Part shown: piece after piece, positions 34,579 through 43,849 of the stretch
Layout of the letters: every line of letters begins with the position of its first letter
Position numbering within the stretch: the first letter of the stretch is position 1
NCBI GenBank assembly: GCA_001438205.1
Contig: LICG01000003.1
Location: 1 to 64,000 of the forward strand
Reading direction: 5' to 3'
Origin: Cryomorphaceae bacterium BACL7 MAG-120322-bin74
Lineage (GTDB): Bacteria > Bacteroidota > Bacteroidia > Flavobacteriales > Schleiferiaceae
DNA length: 64,000 nt
Notes under the pieces: model-generated
Databases searched by the model: none
What the model was told of the DNA's origin: nothing
What the model saw: the letters and a program-made list of their open reading frames with translations, nothing else
Translations under genes and position numbers: made by a program

Positions 34579-34636
34579 AGAGAATGGTATGGGATTTGTA
34601 TCTTAACTAAGAATATAACCACAAAGGTACTTCGGA

Positions 34637-35614
34637 ATGCGCTACACCTTTTTATCCCTTTTTGCCATAGCAAGTCTTGCTTCTTGTACTTCGGTAGACC
34701 GCAGAACGCTTGCCGAATATGATGATGGTATATATTCTTGGGATCCCTACCCCATTGAAGCTACACGGTATTATGATCAACGTAGTCAAGATGTTTATTT
34801 GTTCGGGGATGACGGGTACAATGACGGGTATGACGAAGGGTACAATGATGCCTTTTACAGCGTTTCAGGGCCCTACGCAAGTCCTTATTTTTCATACCGC
34901 CCACGCAATCGTCGTTGGAGCTACTCACCATTCCAATACTACCCATCTTATTACTACGGTTACAATAGCCCTTACATGACGCCATTTGGCATGAATCCCT
35001 ATGGCATGACATCTCCTTGGAGTCCTTGGGGTTATGGTTATCCTGGATGCAGTATGCCCGGATATGGCTACCCATACGGTGGATACGGTTACGGCAGCTA
35101 TGGATATGGAGGCTACGGTTACGGCGGATATGGATCCCCATGGGGTGGCATGACGGGCAGCACCCCTGGTAATGGCGGCGCCGTGAGTAATCCTGTCGGC
35201 ACTAGTAGCAATATTTCTATTCGACGTATGGACATCTCTGGAGGACCTCAAACCCGGCGTCCGAGTGTCGAAAATGTTACAGGACGTCAAAGAGAGACGT
35301 CCAAAACGATTCAAAGCCCCATTGAGCCTGCAGGTCGCCGTTCTTATCAAATAGGCGAGATGCCTCAGCGTCCAAGCGTGGTGGAAGGGCCCCATTCTGT
35401 GCAAGACGAACAGCCCATTCGGTCACGTGCAACCCCTCGCACAACCGAACCTCAGGGTACAAGCCGAAGCATACCTTCACCAGCTTCAAGACCTACTTCG
35501 CAGGAAAAAACACAACGGTCTTCTCCTAGTAGTTCGCCTGCAACACGTTCCAGTGCACCCGCTCAAAGCAGCCCCTCCCCGAGTCGTTCCACTGGTGGAC
35601 GTGGTGGGCGATGA
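34637..35614 (+). CDS. Gly/Tyr-rich repeat lipoprotein
   Basis: A 325-residue protein with a lipobox (SLASC, lipid on Cys17). Residues about 50-80 carry a DGYNDGYDEGYNDAF repeat; 80-180 are extremely rich in Tyr, Gly, Pro, Ser and Trp with YGYGGYG-type repeats; the C-terminal 140 residues are Arg/Pro/Ser-rich and probably disordered. No enzyme domain is visible. The composition suggests a flexible or adhesive surface protein, perhaps bound to the outer membrane. The stop overlaps the start of the barrel protein gene as ATGA, so both are probably made together. Composition alone may mislead homology searches. Confidence 0.75.
   Translation: MRYTFLSLFAIASLASCTSVDRRTLAEYDDGIYSWDPYPIEATRYYDQRSQDVYLFGDDGYNDGYDEGYNDAFYSVSGPYASPYFSYRPRNRRWSYSPFQYYPSYYYGYNSPYMTPFGMNPYGMTSPWSPWGYGYPGCSMPGYGYPYGGYGYGSYGYGGYGYGGYGSPWGGMTGSTPGNGGAVSNPVGTSSNISIRRMDISGGPQTRRPSVENVTGRQRETSKTIQSPIEPAGRRSYQIGEMPQRPSVVEGPHSVQDEQPIRSRATPRTTEPQGTSRSIPSPASRPTSQEKTQRSSPSSSPATRSSAPAQSSPSPSRSTGGRGGR
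35071..35145 (+). repeat. Short GGNTAYGG-type coding repeats
   Basis: Imperfect tandem copies of GGATAYGGN/GGCTACGG units encode alternating Tyr-Gly (GGYGYGSYGYGGYGYGGYG). The unit is short enough for slipped-strand length variation. Confidence 0.55.
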
Positions 35615-36999
35615 GCCGAATTCTGCTTGTTACACTAGGCTTATGTGCCTCGTCATGGCTTTCTGGACAAAGCCTATGGCATTTTACCAGCCGTCTCACC
35701 CAGCCTTGGGCTGGCAGTGCGCGCTACATGGCCACGGGGGGGGCATTGTCCTCTCTGGGCAATGATCCATCTGCAATTCTTGACAATCCGGCCACCGCTG
35801 CAACCTATCGCGCTGGTGAGATCAGTTTAACGGGTCTGTATCGACAGAGTATAGGCGGTATGGTGTCACAGGGGGCATACCTCCCTGCCTTCCATTGGGG
35901 CTCTGCTATTGAGGGCACAGATGGTTCTATCATTGCCTTCAGTCTTGATACACGGCAAAGTAGATTTCAACCCAGTCCTTGGTCAGAATACGGTACAGAC
36001 ATTGGAACGAGCCAAGTGCAATCATGGTTAGCCCAAGCAGGCAATCGCAGTCCAGATGAATGCTTTAACGAGGGACTCTATGGACCTTATGCAGCCTATC
36101 AAGCCTATGTTTTGGAGTACGATGGCCAAAATCTTTACCCGATCATGTTGGGTGACCCTTCGCTTCGCTCTATGTCCTTTACCCGAAGCAGTGTGCAAAA
36201 TCAAGTGCAAGGGAGCGTTGCCGTGCGCACCAATCGCATTTCATTTGGCGGTGCTTTAGAATATTATCAAGCCAAAACCAAGGAATCTACTTATATCAGT
36301 GAATACGGCTATGCCCAAGACAGCTACCTTCTCACCATAGCTTCACGGCAAACAGACAGTGCCGTGAGTGGTGGGGTACGAATGCGCTTTGGCTTTCTAG
36401 GTCGCGTTGGCGAAGGCACACGCATTTCCGGCTTCTTACATGCGCAAAGTTTGGCGACAACCCGTTGGCATTATCGTTACCGCATCATGCCTGGCCCATC
36501 TAATCCCAATGGGGTCGGGGTTGAACCATTTGAACTCTACCAAGATGAAAATCTAAAATTGATTCAACCTGGTTCCGGCGGAATGGGTATCGCACAGGTC
36601 TTCGGCTCAAATGGATTTCTTTCGGCCGAATATCGCTTTACCCCGGCACCCAAAAGGCCCATTCAATCCCCCCTGTCCTTTATGGGCATTGGAGAAGAAA
36701 TAGCCGCTGAACTAAAGGCCCAGCATGATATGAGAATCGGGGCAGAATGGCGACAAGATGCCATTTCATTCAGAGCAGGCATTCACCACGCAAGCAGGGC
36801 AAGCCACTTTGTCGAACATTCCGGCTTTACCCAATTCTCCATGGGCATGGGGGTACGAAATGCCCAATCCTTTTTTGATATTGCCCTTTCCACGCAGTTT
36901 CGGCAAGGCAAAATAATTCACCCATTAGAGGGCTATGTATGGAATCTACCCGCACAAGAATGGATGTTGGTCGCAACCTATTCTGTGCGATTGCGGTAA
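35611..36999 (+). CDS. Outer-membrane beta-barrel protein, FadL/OmpP1-like
   Basis: A 462-residue protein with a signal peptide (ending near SGQS) and many alternating hydrophobic strands. The N-terminus (SLWHFTSRLTQPWAGSARYMATGGALSSLGNDPSAILDNPA, shown here in overlapping motifs GSARYMATGGA and NDPSAILDNPA) is the plug region of FadL/OmpP1-type transporters in Bacteroidota, where the protein opens with a fold that reports early gene-product placement. Strands continue to the end (MLVATYSVRLR). Such barrels carry hydrophobic compounds, often fatty acids, across the outer membrane. It overlaps the Gly/Tyr-rich lipoprotein gene by 4 bases and is followed 25 bases later by the BNR protein. Substrate unknown. 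Confidence 0.75.
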   Translation: MSRILLVTLGLCASSWLSGQSLWHFTSRLTQPWAGSARYMATGGALSSLGNDPSAILDNPATAATYRAGEISLTGLYRQSIGGMVSQGAYLPAFHWGSAIEGTDGSIIAFSLDTRQSRFQPSPWSEYGTDIGTSQVQSWLAQAGNRSPDECFNEGLYGPYAAYQAYVLEYDGQNLYPIMLGDPSLRSMSFTRSSVQNQVQGSVAVRTNRISFGGALEYYQAKTKESTYISEYGYAQDSYLLTIASRQTDSAVSGGVRMRFGFLGRVGEGTRISGFLHAQSLATTRWHYRYRIMPGPSNPNGVGVEPFELYQDENLKLIQPGSGGMGIAQVFGSNGFLSAEYRFTPAPKRPIQSPLSFMGIGEEIAAELKAQHDMRIGAEWRQDAISFRAGIHHASRASHFVEHSGFTQFSMGMGVRNAQSFFDIALSTQFRQGKIIHPLEGYVWNLPAQEWMLVATYSVRLR

Positions 37000-37012
37000 G
37001 CCCCGTGGTTCC

Positions 37013-37020
37013 TATCTTGG
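37013..37020 (+). promoter_or_regulatory. Near-consensus promoter box, leaderless spacing
   Basis: Reads TATCTTGG (one mismatch, seventh base), exactly four bases before the ATG at 37025. Support comes mainly from the spacing. Confidence 0.35.
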
Positions 37021-37024
37021 GGAC

Positions 37025-40000
37025 ATGAAGTCATCTCTTTACACTGCTGCAGCACTTTTGGCTGCCCTCTCTCTTTTTGGTCAAAGTTCTAGTGCGCTCA
37101 AATGGCGCTCCATTGGCCCAGCTGTCACCTCAGGACGGATTGCCGACCTTGCCGTTGACCAAAACAATCCAGATCGATGGATTGTGGCCACGGCTGCTGG
37201 TGGTGTTTGGCTGACCGAAAATCATGGTCTTTCCTTTGAACCTGTTTTTGATTCTGAGGGCTCCTACTCTATTGGTTGCGTCACGATTGACCCCAGTAAC
37301 AGCCATACCGTTTGGGTGGGTTCTGGTGAAAACAATAACCAACGTTCAGTCGCTTATGGTGATGGGGTATACCGCTCACACGACGGTGGCCACAGTTGGA
37401 CCAATATGGGTCTGAAGAATTCTGAGCATATTGGCATGATTGCCGTGCATCCGACCAACCCAAATATTGTTTGGGTGGCCGCCTATGGTCCCGTTTGGAG
37501 TCCAGGTGGTGACCGTGGTATCTACAAAACCACGGATGGAGGACAAAATTGGCGTCAAGTTCTTCAAGTGTCCGAAAACACGGGCTTTAATGAGGTTCAC
37601 CTCGATCCACGCAACCCGAAGGTTTTATACGCCACAGCTCATCAGCGCCGCCGTCATGTTTTTACCTACATCTCTGGCGGACCTGAATCTGGATTGTACA
37701 AATCAGAAGACGGGGGCGAAACGTGGAATGAACTAAAAAGTGGCCTACCAAGTGGCGACAAAGGGCGCTTTGCCTTAGCTATTTCACCCGCCAATCCTGA
37801 TGTCGTCTATTGCATGGTGGAAGGACATGGACTGTACAAAAGTCAAGACCGCGGAGCAAGCTTTAGCAAACAAAGTGAGCATGCTACCAGTGGCAACTAT
37901 TATGTTGAGCTTTTTGCTTCACCACACGATGTAGAGGTGGTGTACTCGATGGATACCTATGCCCAGTGGAGCCAAGATGGGGGTAAAACCTTTAAAGGGC
38001 TTGGAGAACGTGGAAAACACGTGGACAACCATGTCGCTTGGATCGACCCCAGCAACCCACAGCATTTGATTCTCGGTTGCGACGGAGGCATTTATGAGAC
38101 ATGGGACCATGCAAGCTCATGGCACTTTAAATCCAACCTGCCTGTGACCCAATTTTATCGGGTCGCGGTAGACAATGCTACCCCCTTCTACAATGTCTAT
38201 GGCGGAACCCAGGACAATTTCTCTCTGGGTGGACCAAGCAGAACCATCAATGACCGCGGCATTGTCAATAGCGATTGGTATGTTACCCAAACAGGCGATG
38301 GCTTTGAATCCCAAGTGGATCCTTTAGATCCAAACATTGTGTACGCCCAGGCTCAGTATGGCTGGCTTCAGCGCTATGATCGCAAAAGTGGGGAAGGTGT
38401 GCCCATTAAGCCTATTGAAAGCGTGAGTGAAAAAGCCTATCGTTGGAATTGGGATGCGCCCTTGCTCATCAGTCCCCATGACAACAAGACCCTTTATTTT
38501 GCGGCAAATAAACTCTTCAAGAGCACGGACCGCGGCAACAACTGGACCTCCATTTCGGGTGACTTAACCCGTCAAATTGACCGAAATGCACTGCCCGTGA
38601 TGGGGAAAGTGTGGAGTATGGACGCGATTGCTAAAAACCAAAGCACCACCATCTACGGAAACATTGTCGCCTTACATGAGTCCCCTGTGGCAAAAGGTTT
38701 GCTCTACGTAGGCACAGATGACGGTTTGGTACAGGTGAGTGAGAATGATGGCGGTAATTGGCGCAAAGTGGACAAATTTTCGGGCGTCCCTGCCAACACC
38801 TATGTAAATGACCTAAAGGCCTCTTTGCATGACGCCAATGTAGTGTATGTTGCATTTAACAACCACAAGAATGGCGACTTTAAGCCCTATGTATTGGTTT
38901 CAAAGAACAAAGGGAAAACGTGGGAATCCATTTCCGGTGATTTACCCGAACGTGGTTCTGTGTACAGCATTGCACAAGATCACATTGATCCTAATCTGCT
39001 CTTTGCCGGAACGGAATTTGGCATCTATTTCTCCACCTCTGGAGGGACTACCTGGAAGAAATTAGGTAGTGACCTACCTACGGTTGCCGTGCGTGATATT
39101 GAGGTACAAAGACGTGAAAATGACCTCGTGGTAGCCACCTTTGGTCGCGGCTTCTATGTGCTCGACGACTATAGTCCCTTGCGTGAATTTCATGACAACG
39201 TGACGGACGATGATGCCCATATTTTTGACGTGAAAACGGGTCTACTCTACCATGAAGCAAGTCCGATTGGCTATGGACCTCCCGGATTTATGGGAGCCGA
39301 GTACTTTATGGCCTCGAATCCAGATGTGGGGGTTACGTTTACGTATCACATCAAGGAAGCGCCAAAAACGCGCAAAGCCCAAAGGCAAGCGGATGAAAAG
39401 AAGAATCCCGATGCCATCCATTATCCAACAGCAGACCAAATGCGGGCGGAGGACCATGAGGTCGACCCCTATCTCCTTGTTGTAATCTCAGACGCAAAAG
39501 GTCAGCCACTACGGCGGATTGCCCGCAGCTACAGCAGTGGTATACAGCGCTTCACGTGGGATGGGAAAGTGGCCCGGAAGGATGCACCGAAGCGCGCGGC
39601 CTATTTTGTATCACCAGGAACATATAACGTACAGCTGATTGGCTTTGCGGAAGGCAAATTTGACACCTTGACGGAGCCTAAAGCATTCAATGTCAAACAT
39701 CTAAATAATCTCAGCCTCCCTTCCACGGACCTTGCCTTGCAAAAGTTTCAGCAACGTGTGAACCAAACGGGAAGGCGTTATGAACGCTTAGACATGACCT
39801 TCAAAGAGACGCAATCCCTTGCCAATGATTTGTATGAAGCCCTTAAGTATACGCCTAGCGGTTCACCTGAACAACTTCAAACGGTTATGCAATTGCAATC
39901 AGACTTAGAAGCAATGGACATTGTGCTCAATGGAGACGCTTCCATGTCTAAGAGAGAGTTTGAGACCTTACCAGGACTCGGTGATCGCCTATCAACAGCC

Positions 40001-40195
40001 ACATGGGGCTCATATGGTATGCGAAGCGAGGTGACTGGAACGATGAAAGCACAATTAGACATCGTAGAGGCCGCCCTACCCAAGCTAGAAGAAAAATTAG
40101 AGGCTCTGCAGAAGTCGCTCAAAATGGCGGAAACTTCTGCCATTCAAGACGGCGCACCCTATGTAAGGGGTGGATTAGATCAACCCTTGCCCTAA
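37025..40195 (+). CDS. Secreted sortilin/VPS10-like BNR-repeat protein
   Basis: A 1056-residue exported protein. The signal peptide (MKSSLYTAAALLAALSLFGQ) fixes the start at 37025, not the earlier frame at 36935. About 700 residues form sortilin-type beta-propeller repeats with many Asp-box motifs (SHDGGHSW, TTDGGQNW, SEDGGETW, STDRGNNW, SKNKGKTW), then a C-terminal region of about 300 residues with a domain rich in beta strands (YNVQLIGFAEG) and a helical tail. This architecture is frequent in Bacteroidota proteins annotated as glycosyl hydrolase, VPS10 or photosynthesis-system-assembly-like; no catalytic residues are recognisable. Large size suggests periplasmic or surface binding or hydrolysis. 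Confidence 0.85.
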   Translation: MKSSLYTAAALLAALSLFGQSSSALKWRSIGPAVTSGRIADLAVDQNNPDRWIVATAAGGVWLTENHGLSFEPVFDSEGSYSIGCVTIDPSNSHTVWVGSGENNNQRSVAYGDGVYRSHDGGHSWTNMGLKNSEHIGMIAVHPTNPNIVWVAAYGPVWSPGGDRGIYKTTDGGQNWRQVLQVSENTGFNEVHLDPRNPKVLYATAHQRRRHVFTYISGGPESGLYKSEDGGETWNELKSGLPSGDKGRFALAISPANPDVVYCMVEGHGLYKSQDRGASFSKQSEHATSGNYYVELFASPHDVEVVYSMDTYAQWSQDGGKTFKGLGERGKHVDNHVAWIDPSNPQHLILGCDGGIYETWDHASSWHFKSNLPVTQFYRVAVDNATPFYNVYGGTQDNFSLGGPSRTINDRGIVNSDWYVTQTGDGFESQVDPLDPNIVYAQAQYGWLQRYDRKSGEGVPIKPIESVSEKAYRWNWDAPLLISPHDNKTLYFAANKLFKSTDRGNNWTSISGDLTRQIDRNALPVMGKVWSMDAIAKNQSTTIYGNIVALHESPVAKGLLYVGTDDGLVQVSENDGGNWRKVDKFSGVPANTYVNDLKASLHDANVVYVAFNNHKNGDFKPYVLVSKNKGKTWESISGDLPERGSVYSIAQDHIDPNLLFAGTEFGIYFSTSGGTTWKKLGSDLPTVAVRDIEVQRRENDLVVATFGRGFYVLDDYSPLREFHDNVTDDDAHIFDVKTGLLYHEASPIGYGPPGFMGAEYFMASNPDVGVTFTYHIKEAPKTRKAQRQADEKKNPDAIHYPTADQMRAEDHEVDPYLLVVISDAKGQPLRRIARSYSSGIQRFTWDGKVARKDAPKRAAYFVSPGTYNVQLIGFAEGKFDTLTEPKAFNVKHLNNLSLPSTDLALQKFQQRVNQTGRRYERLDMTFKETQSLANDLYEALKYTPSGSPEQLQTVMQLQSDLEAMDIVLNGDASMSKREFETLPGLGDRLSTATWGSYGMRSEVTGTMKAQLDIVEAALPKLEEKLEALQKSLKMAETSAIQDGAPYVRGGLDQPLP

Positions 40196-40223
40196 TATGG
40201 CGGTTCTAAAAATGTTCAATAAC

Positions 40224-40255
40224 AAAAAAGGCGCCCCGGAAAGGGCGCCTTTTTT
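40224..40255. terminator. Bidirectional intrinsic terminator
   Basis: A 13-base perfect stem AAAAAAGGCGCCC/GGGCGCCTTTTTT with a six-base loop lies between the convergent BNR and fabH-like genes. T-tracts are present on both strands. Confidence 0.9.
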
Positions 40256-40273
40256 GTTTTCTTCTGAAGCTAT

Positions 40274-41347
40274 TTACATCCGATAAACAAACGCATTGAT
40301 GTTCATCCCTGCGCCAACGGAGGCAAAGAGCACCACATCCCCTTTCTCTACCGAATGGCCTTGATAAGACTCGTGGCGGACCATGTCAAACAGTGTGGGT
40401 ACCGTTGCCACTGAACTATTGCCCAGCCACTGAATAGACATGGGCATCACCGCATCTAAATCCGCTTCCATCCCATAGAGCTTGTAAAGACGCTCACCCA
40501 CTGCATGGTCCAATTTAGCATTGGCTTGGTGCATAAAGATTTTTTTTACATCCGATAAATGCACACCCGCATTATCCAGGGCGGCTTTCATGGCGTCCGG
40601 TACATGACGGATGGCAAATTCATAAATCTTACGGCCCTTCATTTTGATCAAACGCTCAGAACGCGGCAATGCCGGATTGTTCGATGGGTTTGATTTCAAG
40701 AAATAGGCTTCATTTTTAGTATACGACACAGCAGCGCGTCCTAGAATCCCTGATCCATTATGGACTTCTTGGATTTCAAAACATGCGGCGCCTGCCCCAT
40801 CCGAGAAAATCATCGAATCACGGTCATGCACATCGATGATTCGAGAAAGCGTTTCACACCCGATGACCAATGCGCGCTTAGCTAACCCTCCACGCAAATA
40901 CGCCTCTGCGACTAACACACCTTGAATCCAACCTGGGCAACCAGCTAAAACGTCAAATGCCACCACATGAGGGTTTTCAATCCCCATTTCATGTTTGACA
41001 CGGGAGGCAATGCTCGGCATTTGCTCCATCACGCGCGCGCCAAACTCAATGTCACCAAAGTTTTGGGCCACAATCAAAAGGTCAATGTCTTCGGCATCCC
41101 ACCCTGCGTCAGCTAGGGCCTTTTGCCCAGCAATAGCGCCCAAATCCTTTGAGGTTTGGTCAGGTCGCGCATAGCGTCGCTCCGCGATCTCGGTAATGCT
41201 TTGAAACTTCTCAATGATGATCTCATTGGGATGAGGGAATGGATTTCCCTCTTCATCTAAGAAGGCGCGATCCATAAAATCGCGATTGGGGACAATCACT
41301 TCTGGAATAGCAGATCCCGTTCCGGTGATGACAATAGCTGGTTTCAT
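40274..41347 (-). CDS. 3-oxoacyl-ACP synthase III family protein, FabH-like
   Basis: A 357-residue thiolase-fold enzyme with the condensing triad: Cys137 in AGCPGW, His273 in MHQAN and Asn310 in GNSS. FabH starts fatty acid synthesis by joining acetyl-CoA or a branched acyl-CoA to malonyl-ACP; relatives also make alkenes or secondary metabolites. A 15-20-residue insertion (RAFLDEEGNPFPHPNEIIIEKF) near residue 28 distinguishes it from E. coli FabH and is typical of a Bacteroidota subgroup, so the exact substrate is uncertain. The ATG at 41347, not the longer frame, is supported by a promoter box five bases upstream. Divergent from folE. Confidence 0.85.
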   Translation of the reverse strand: MKPAIVITGTGSAIPEVIVPNRDFMDRAFLDEEGNPFPHPNEIIIEKFQSITEIAERRYARPDQTSKDLGAIAGQKALADAGWDAEDIDLLIVAQNFGDIEFGARVMEQMPSIASRVKHEMGIENPHVVAFDVLAGCPGWIQGVLVAEAYLRGGLAKRALVIGCETLSRIIDVHDRDSMIFSDGAGAACFEIQEVHNGSGILGRAAVSYTKNEAYFLKSNPSNNPALPRSERLIKMKGRKIYEFAIRHVPDAMKAALDNAGVHLSDVKKIFMHQANAKLDHAVGERLYKLYGMEADLDAVMPMSIQWLGNSSVATVPTLFDMVRHESYQGHSVEKGDVVLFASVGAGMNINAFVYRM

Positions 41348-41352
41348 GGCCG

Positions 41353-41360
41353 CAAAAGTA
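41353..41360 (-). promoter_or_regulatory. TAnnTTTG promoter box of the fabH-like gene
   Basis: Reads TACTTTTG on the minus strand, an exact match, five bases before the ATG at 41347. It faces away from the identical box at 41384-41391. Confidence 0.6.
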
Positions 41361-41383
41361 CCCCTTTTTAGTGAGATGCTCCG

Positions 41384-41391
41384 TACTTTTG
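41384..41391 (+). promoter_or_regulatory. TAnnTTTG promoter box of folE, leaderless
   Basis: Reads TACTTTTG, an exact match, four bases before the folE ATG. The two divergent start codons are only 48 bases apart and their boxes 23 bases apart, so the core promoters overlap. Confidence 0.6.
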
Positions 41392-41395
41392 CCCC

Positions 41396-42067
41396 ATGAA
41401 TCCAGTGGACCATCACGACGACGCCGACCACATGGGCGGTGCTTTTGACACCCCTATGCGCAAAGATGCCTTTGAGCTTTCCGAAGATGAGAAGATCTCG
41501 AGGATTGAAACCCATGTGCGGGGCATCATGGATGCCCTTGGTTTAGACCTGCAGGACGACAGCCTGCGCGGCACCCCAAAGCGCGTTGCCAAGATGTACG
41601 TTAAAGAAGCATTTGGCGGGCTAGATCCTGCTAAAAAGCCCATCCTGAATACATTTGAGAACAACTACCAATACGGCGAAATGTTGGTGGAAAAGAATAT
41701 CGTGGTCTATTCTACATGTGAACACCACCTCTTACCCATTGTGGGACGTGCACACGTCGCGTATTTATCGAAGGACCGCGTCATTGGCTTGAGTAAGATG
41801 AACCGCATAGTCGACTTTTATGCGAAGCGACCCCAAGTACAAGAACGCCTCACCCGTCAAATTACCGCTGCACTGCAGCAAGCCCTTGGTACCGACGATG
41901 TAGCTGTCATGATTGACGCTAAGCATCTCTGCGTCAATGCGCGCGGCATTCGCGACATTGATTCGAGTACTGTCACGGCGGAATATGGAGGACGTTTTGC
42001 AAAAGAAGCTGCCCTCAAGCAAGATTTTCTTTCCTACGTCCAATTAAAAACCGAATTTGGGGACTGA
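41396..42067 (+). CDS. folE: GTP cyclohydrolase I
   Basis: A 223-residue enzyme converting GTP to 7,8-dihydroneopterin triphosphate, the first step to folate or tetrahydropterin. The zinc ligands are in STCEHHLLP (Cys108 and His111) and near KHLCVNARGI (third Cys); VGRAHVAYLSKDRVIGLSK and DSSTVTAEYGG are family motifs. The first 25 residues are a His/Asp-rich tail that could be metal-binding. Starts an operon with cysS (4 bases after the stop) and yidD. Confidence 0.97.
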   Translation: MNPVDHHDDADHMGGAFDTPMRKDAFELSEDEKISRIETHVRGIMDALGLDLQDDSLRGTPKRVAKMYVKEAFGGLDPAKKPILNTFENNYQYGEMLVEKNIVVYSTCEHHLLPIVGRAHVAYLSKDRVIGLSKMNRIVDFYAKRPQVQERLTRQITAALQQALGTDDVAVMIDAKHLCVNARGIRDIDSSTVTAEYGGRFAKEAALKQDFLSYVQLKTEFGD

Positions 42068-42071
42068 TACT

Positions 42072-43553
42072 ATGAGCCAACTCCAGATTTACGATAGCCA
42101 CCAAGGCGCCCTAAAGACGTTTACGCCCCTAAAAGAAGGGCATGCAGGCCTTTATGTATGCGGGCCTACCGTCTACAGTCATGTGCACTTAGGTAATGTG
42201 CGGACCTTCTTGTCTTTCGACATGGTCTTCCGCTATCTCCAGTTTCTGGGTTATAAGGTTCGTTATGTCAGAAACATCACGGATGCAGGCCATTTGATCG
42301 ATGATGCCGATGAAGGGGAGGACAAAGTAGGTCGACGGGCAAAACTAGAGCAGGTAGAACCCATGGAAATTGCGCAGCGCTACACGGTAAACTTTCACGA
42401 TGTGATGCGCGCATTTAATACCCTCCCACCCTCTATTGAACCAACTGCTACGGGACATATAGTCGAGCAAATTTCTATGACCCAACAACTTCTTGAGAAC
42501 GGTTGGGCCTATGAAGCCAATGGCTCCATCTATTTTGATGTAGACGCCTATAGCAAGGTGCATCCTTACGGAGAACTTTCTGGTCGAAACTTGGACGAAA
42601 TGCGCAGTGGCACAAGAGAACTAGATGGTCAAACAGACAAGCGTTCTCCTATAGATTTTGCGCTTTGGAAAAAAGCATCTGAGGCCCACATCATGCGTTG
42701 GGCTAGTCCCTGGGGCGAAGGCTTCCCAGGTTGGCACCTAGAATGCTCTGCCATGAGCACTAAATACCTGGGCACCTCCTTTGATATCCATGGTGGAGGT
42801 ATGGACTTAAAGTTTCCCCACCACGAATGTGAAATTGCGCAAAACAAAGGGGCAAATCAAGATGGAGGTGCACAAGTCTGGATGCATGCCAACATGTTGA
42901 CGCTTAATGGCAAACGGATGTCAAAATCCACGGGCAATACCCTCTTGCCGGATGAGTTACTCAGCGGAGATTCACCACACCTCAGCAAAGCCTACCCCGC
43001 TTCTGTGGCACGCTTCTTTATTCACCAAGCACATTACCGTAGCGTGCTAGATTTTAGCGATGAAGCCCTACAAGCAGCAGAAAAAGGATACCAACGATTG
43101 ATCCATGCGTGGAAGGCATTGTCCGAACGCCCCGGCGAAGGCCCATCCAAAGGTTCCTTTGATGTGGATCACTGGCAAGCCCAATGTGTGGCGGCGATGA
43201 ACAACGACTTCAATAGCCCTATCCTTATTGCACATCTCTTTGATGCAGTGAAGGCTATTCAGGCGGACCAACAAGACCGTAGCCTTCTAGGTCAATCTGG
43301 CGCCAAAGTGCTTTTACAGCATCTGAATGCGTGGATATTTGATGTCTTAGGCCTTCAAGATCAAATGCGCCATGCGCATGCAGGTAGTCAGAAAGCCTTA
43401 GATGCCGCCATGGGCATTGTCTTACAGGCAAGAAAGCAAGCAAGAGACCAAAAGGACTGGTCCACCAGTGACGCGATTCGCGACCAGTTGGCAGCGGGAG
43501 GTATACAAGTAAAAGATGGCACCGACGGCAGCACATACACTATAGGAGAATGA
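42072..43553 (+). CDS. cysS: Cysteinyl-tRNA synthetase
   Basis: A 493-residue class I synthetase. The zinc ligand [15 protein letters not shown] contains the HIGH-type motif HLGN, and KRMSKSTGN is the KMSKS motif; zinc-binding HLECSAM and HHECEIAQ follow. The C-terminal helical domain binds the tRNA anticodon. The ATG at 42072 ([10 protein letters not shown]) is chosen over a TTG at 42057, which is inside folE. Fits the folE-cysS-yidD operon; yidD starts inside its stop codon. Confidence 0.97.
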   Translation: MSQLQIYDSHQGALKTFTPLKEGHAGLYVCGPTVYSHVHLGNVRTFLSFDMVFRYLQFLGYKVRYVRNITDAGHLIDDADEGEDKVGRRAKLEQVEPMEIAQRYTVNFHDVMRAFNTLPPSIEPTATGHIVEQISMTQQLLENGWAYEANGSIYFDVDAYSKVHPYGELSGRNLDEMRSGTRELDGQTDKRSPIDFALWKKASEAHIMRWASPWGEGFPGWHLECSAMSTKYLGTSFDIHGGGMDLKFPHHECEIAQNKGANQDGGAQVWMHANMLTLNGKRMSKSTGNTLLPDELLSGDSPHLSKAYPASVARFFIHQAHYRSVLDFSDEALQAAEKGYQRLIHAWKALSERPGEGPSKGSFDVDHWQAQCVAAMNNDFNSPILIAHLFDAVKAIQADQQDRSLLGQSGAKVLLQHLNAWIFDVLGLQDQMRHAHAGSQKALDAAMGIVLQARKQARDQKDWSTSDAIRDQLAAGGIQVKDGTDGSTYTIGE

Positions 43554-43810
43554 CCCTCCTGAAGTGGATTCTTGCTAGCCCACTGCTTTTTCTCATTGGG
43601 CTCTATAAGTACATCCTCTCCCCCCTTACCCCTCCCTCTTGTCGACATAGCCCAACCTGCTCCACCTATGCATCAGATGCCGTGCGAGAATGGGGGCCAT
43701 TAGAAGGAGGTTGGATGGCCTTGAAACGCATAGGTCGATGCCACCCTTGGGGCACCCATGGTTGGGACCCCGTTCCTAAACGACCAAAAAACTACCCAGA
43801 TGCAGGATAA
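43550..43810 (+). CDS. yidD: Membrane protein insertion efficiency factor YidD
   Basis: An 86-residue protein with an amphipathic N-terminal helix (LASPLLFLIGLYKYILSP) and the family core PPSCRHSPTCSTYASDAV followed by GRCHPWGTHGWDPVP; the three Cys are conserved. YidD assists the YidC membrane insertase. The ATG overlaps the cysS stop as ATGA. Last gene of the folE operon. Confidence 0.93.
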   Translation: MTLLKWILASPLLFLIGLYKYILSPLTPPSCRHSPTCSTYASDAVREWGPLEGGWMALKRIGRCHPWGTHGWDPVPKRPKNYPDAG

Positions 43811-43837
43811 GTCACTGACTTGTTCCCTGCTCTTGTT

Positions 43838-43845
43838 TACCTTCG
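43838..43845 (+). promoter_or_regulatory. Promoter box of lgt, leaderless
   Basis: Reads TACCTTCG (one mismatch from TAnnTTTG, seventh base), exactly four bases before the ATG at 43850. Confidence 0.45.
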
Positions 43846-43849
43846 TTTT

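Noticed and set aside
34579-34636. Divergent promoter boxes for proS and the Gly/Tyr-rich lipoprotein gene
   Set aside because: Only partial matches (TACCATTC, TACTTCGG) at odd spacing were found; too weak to call.
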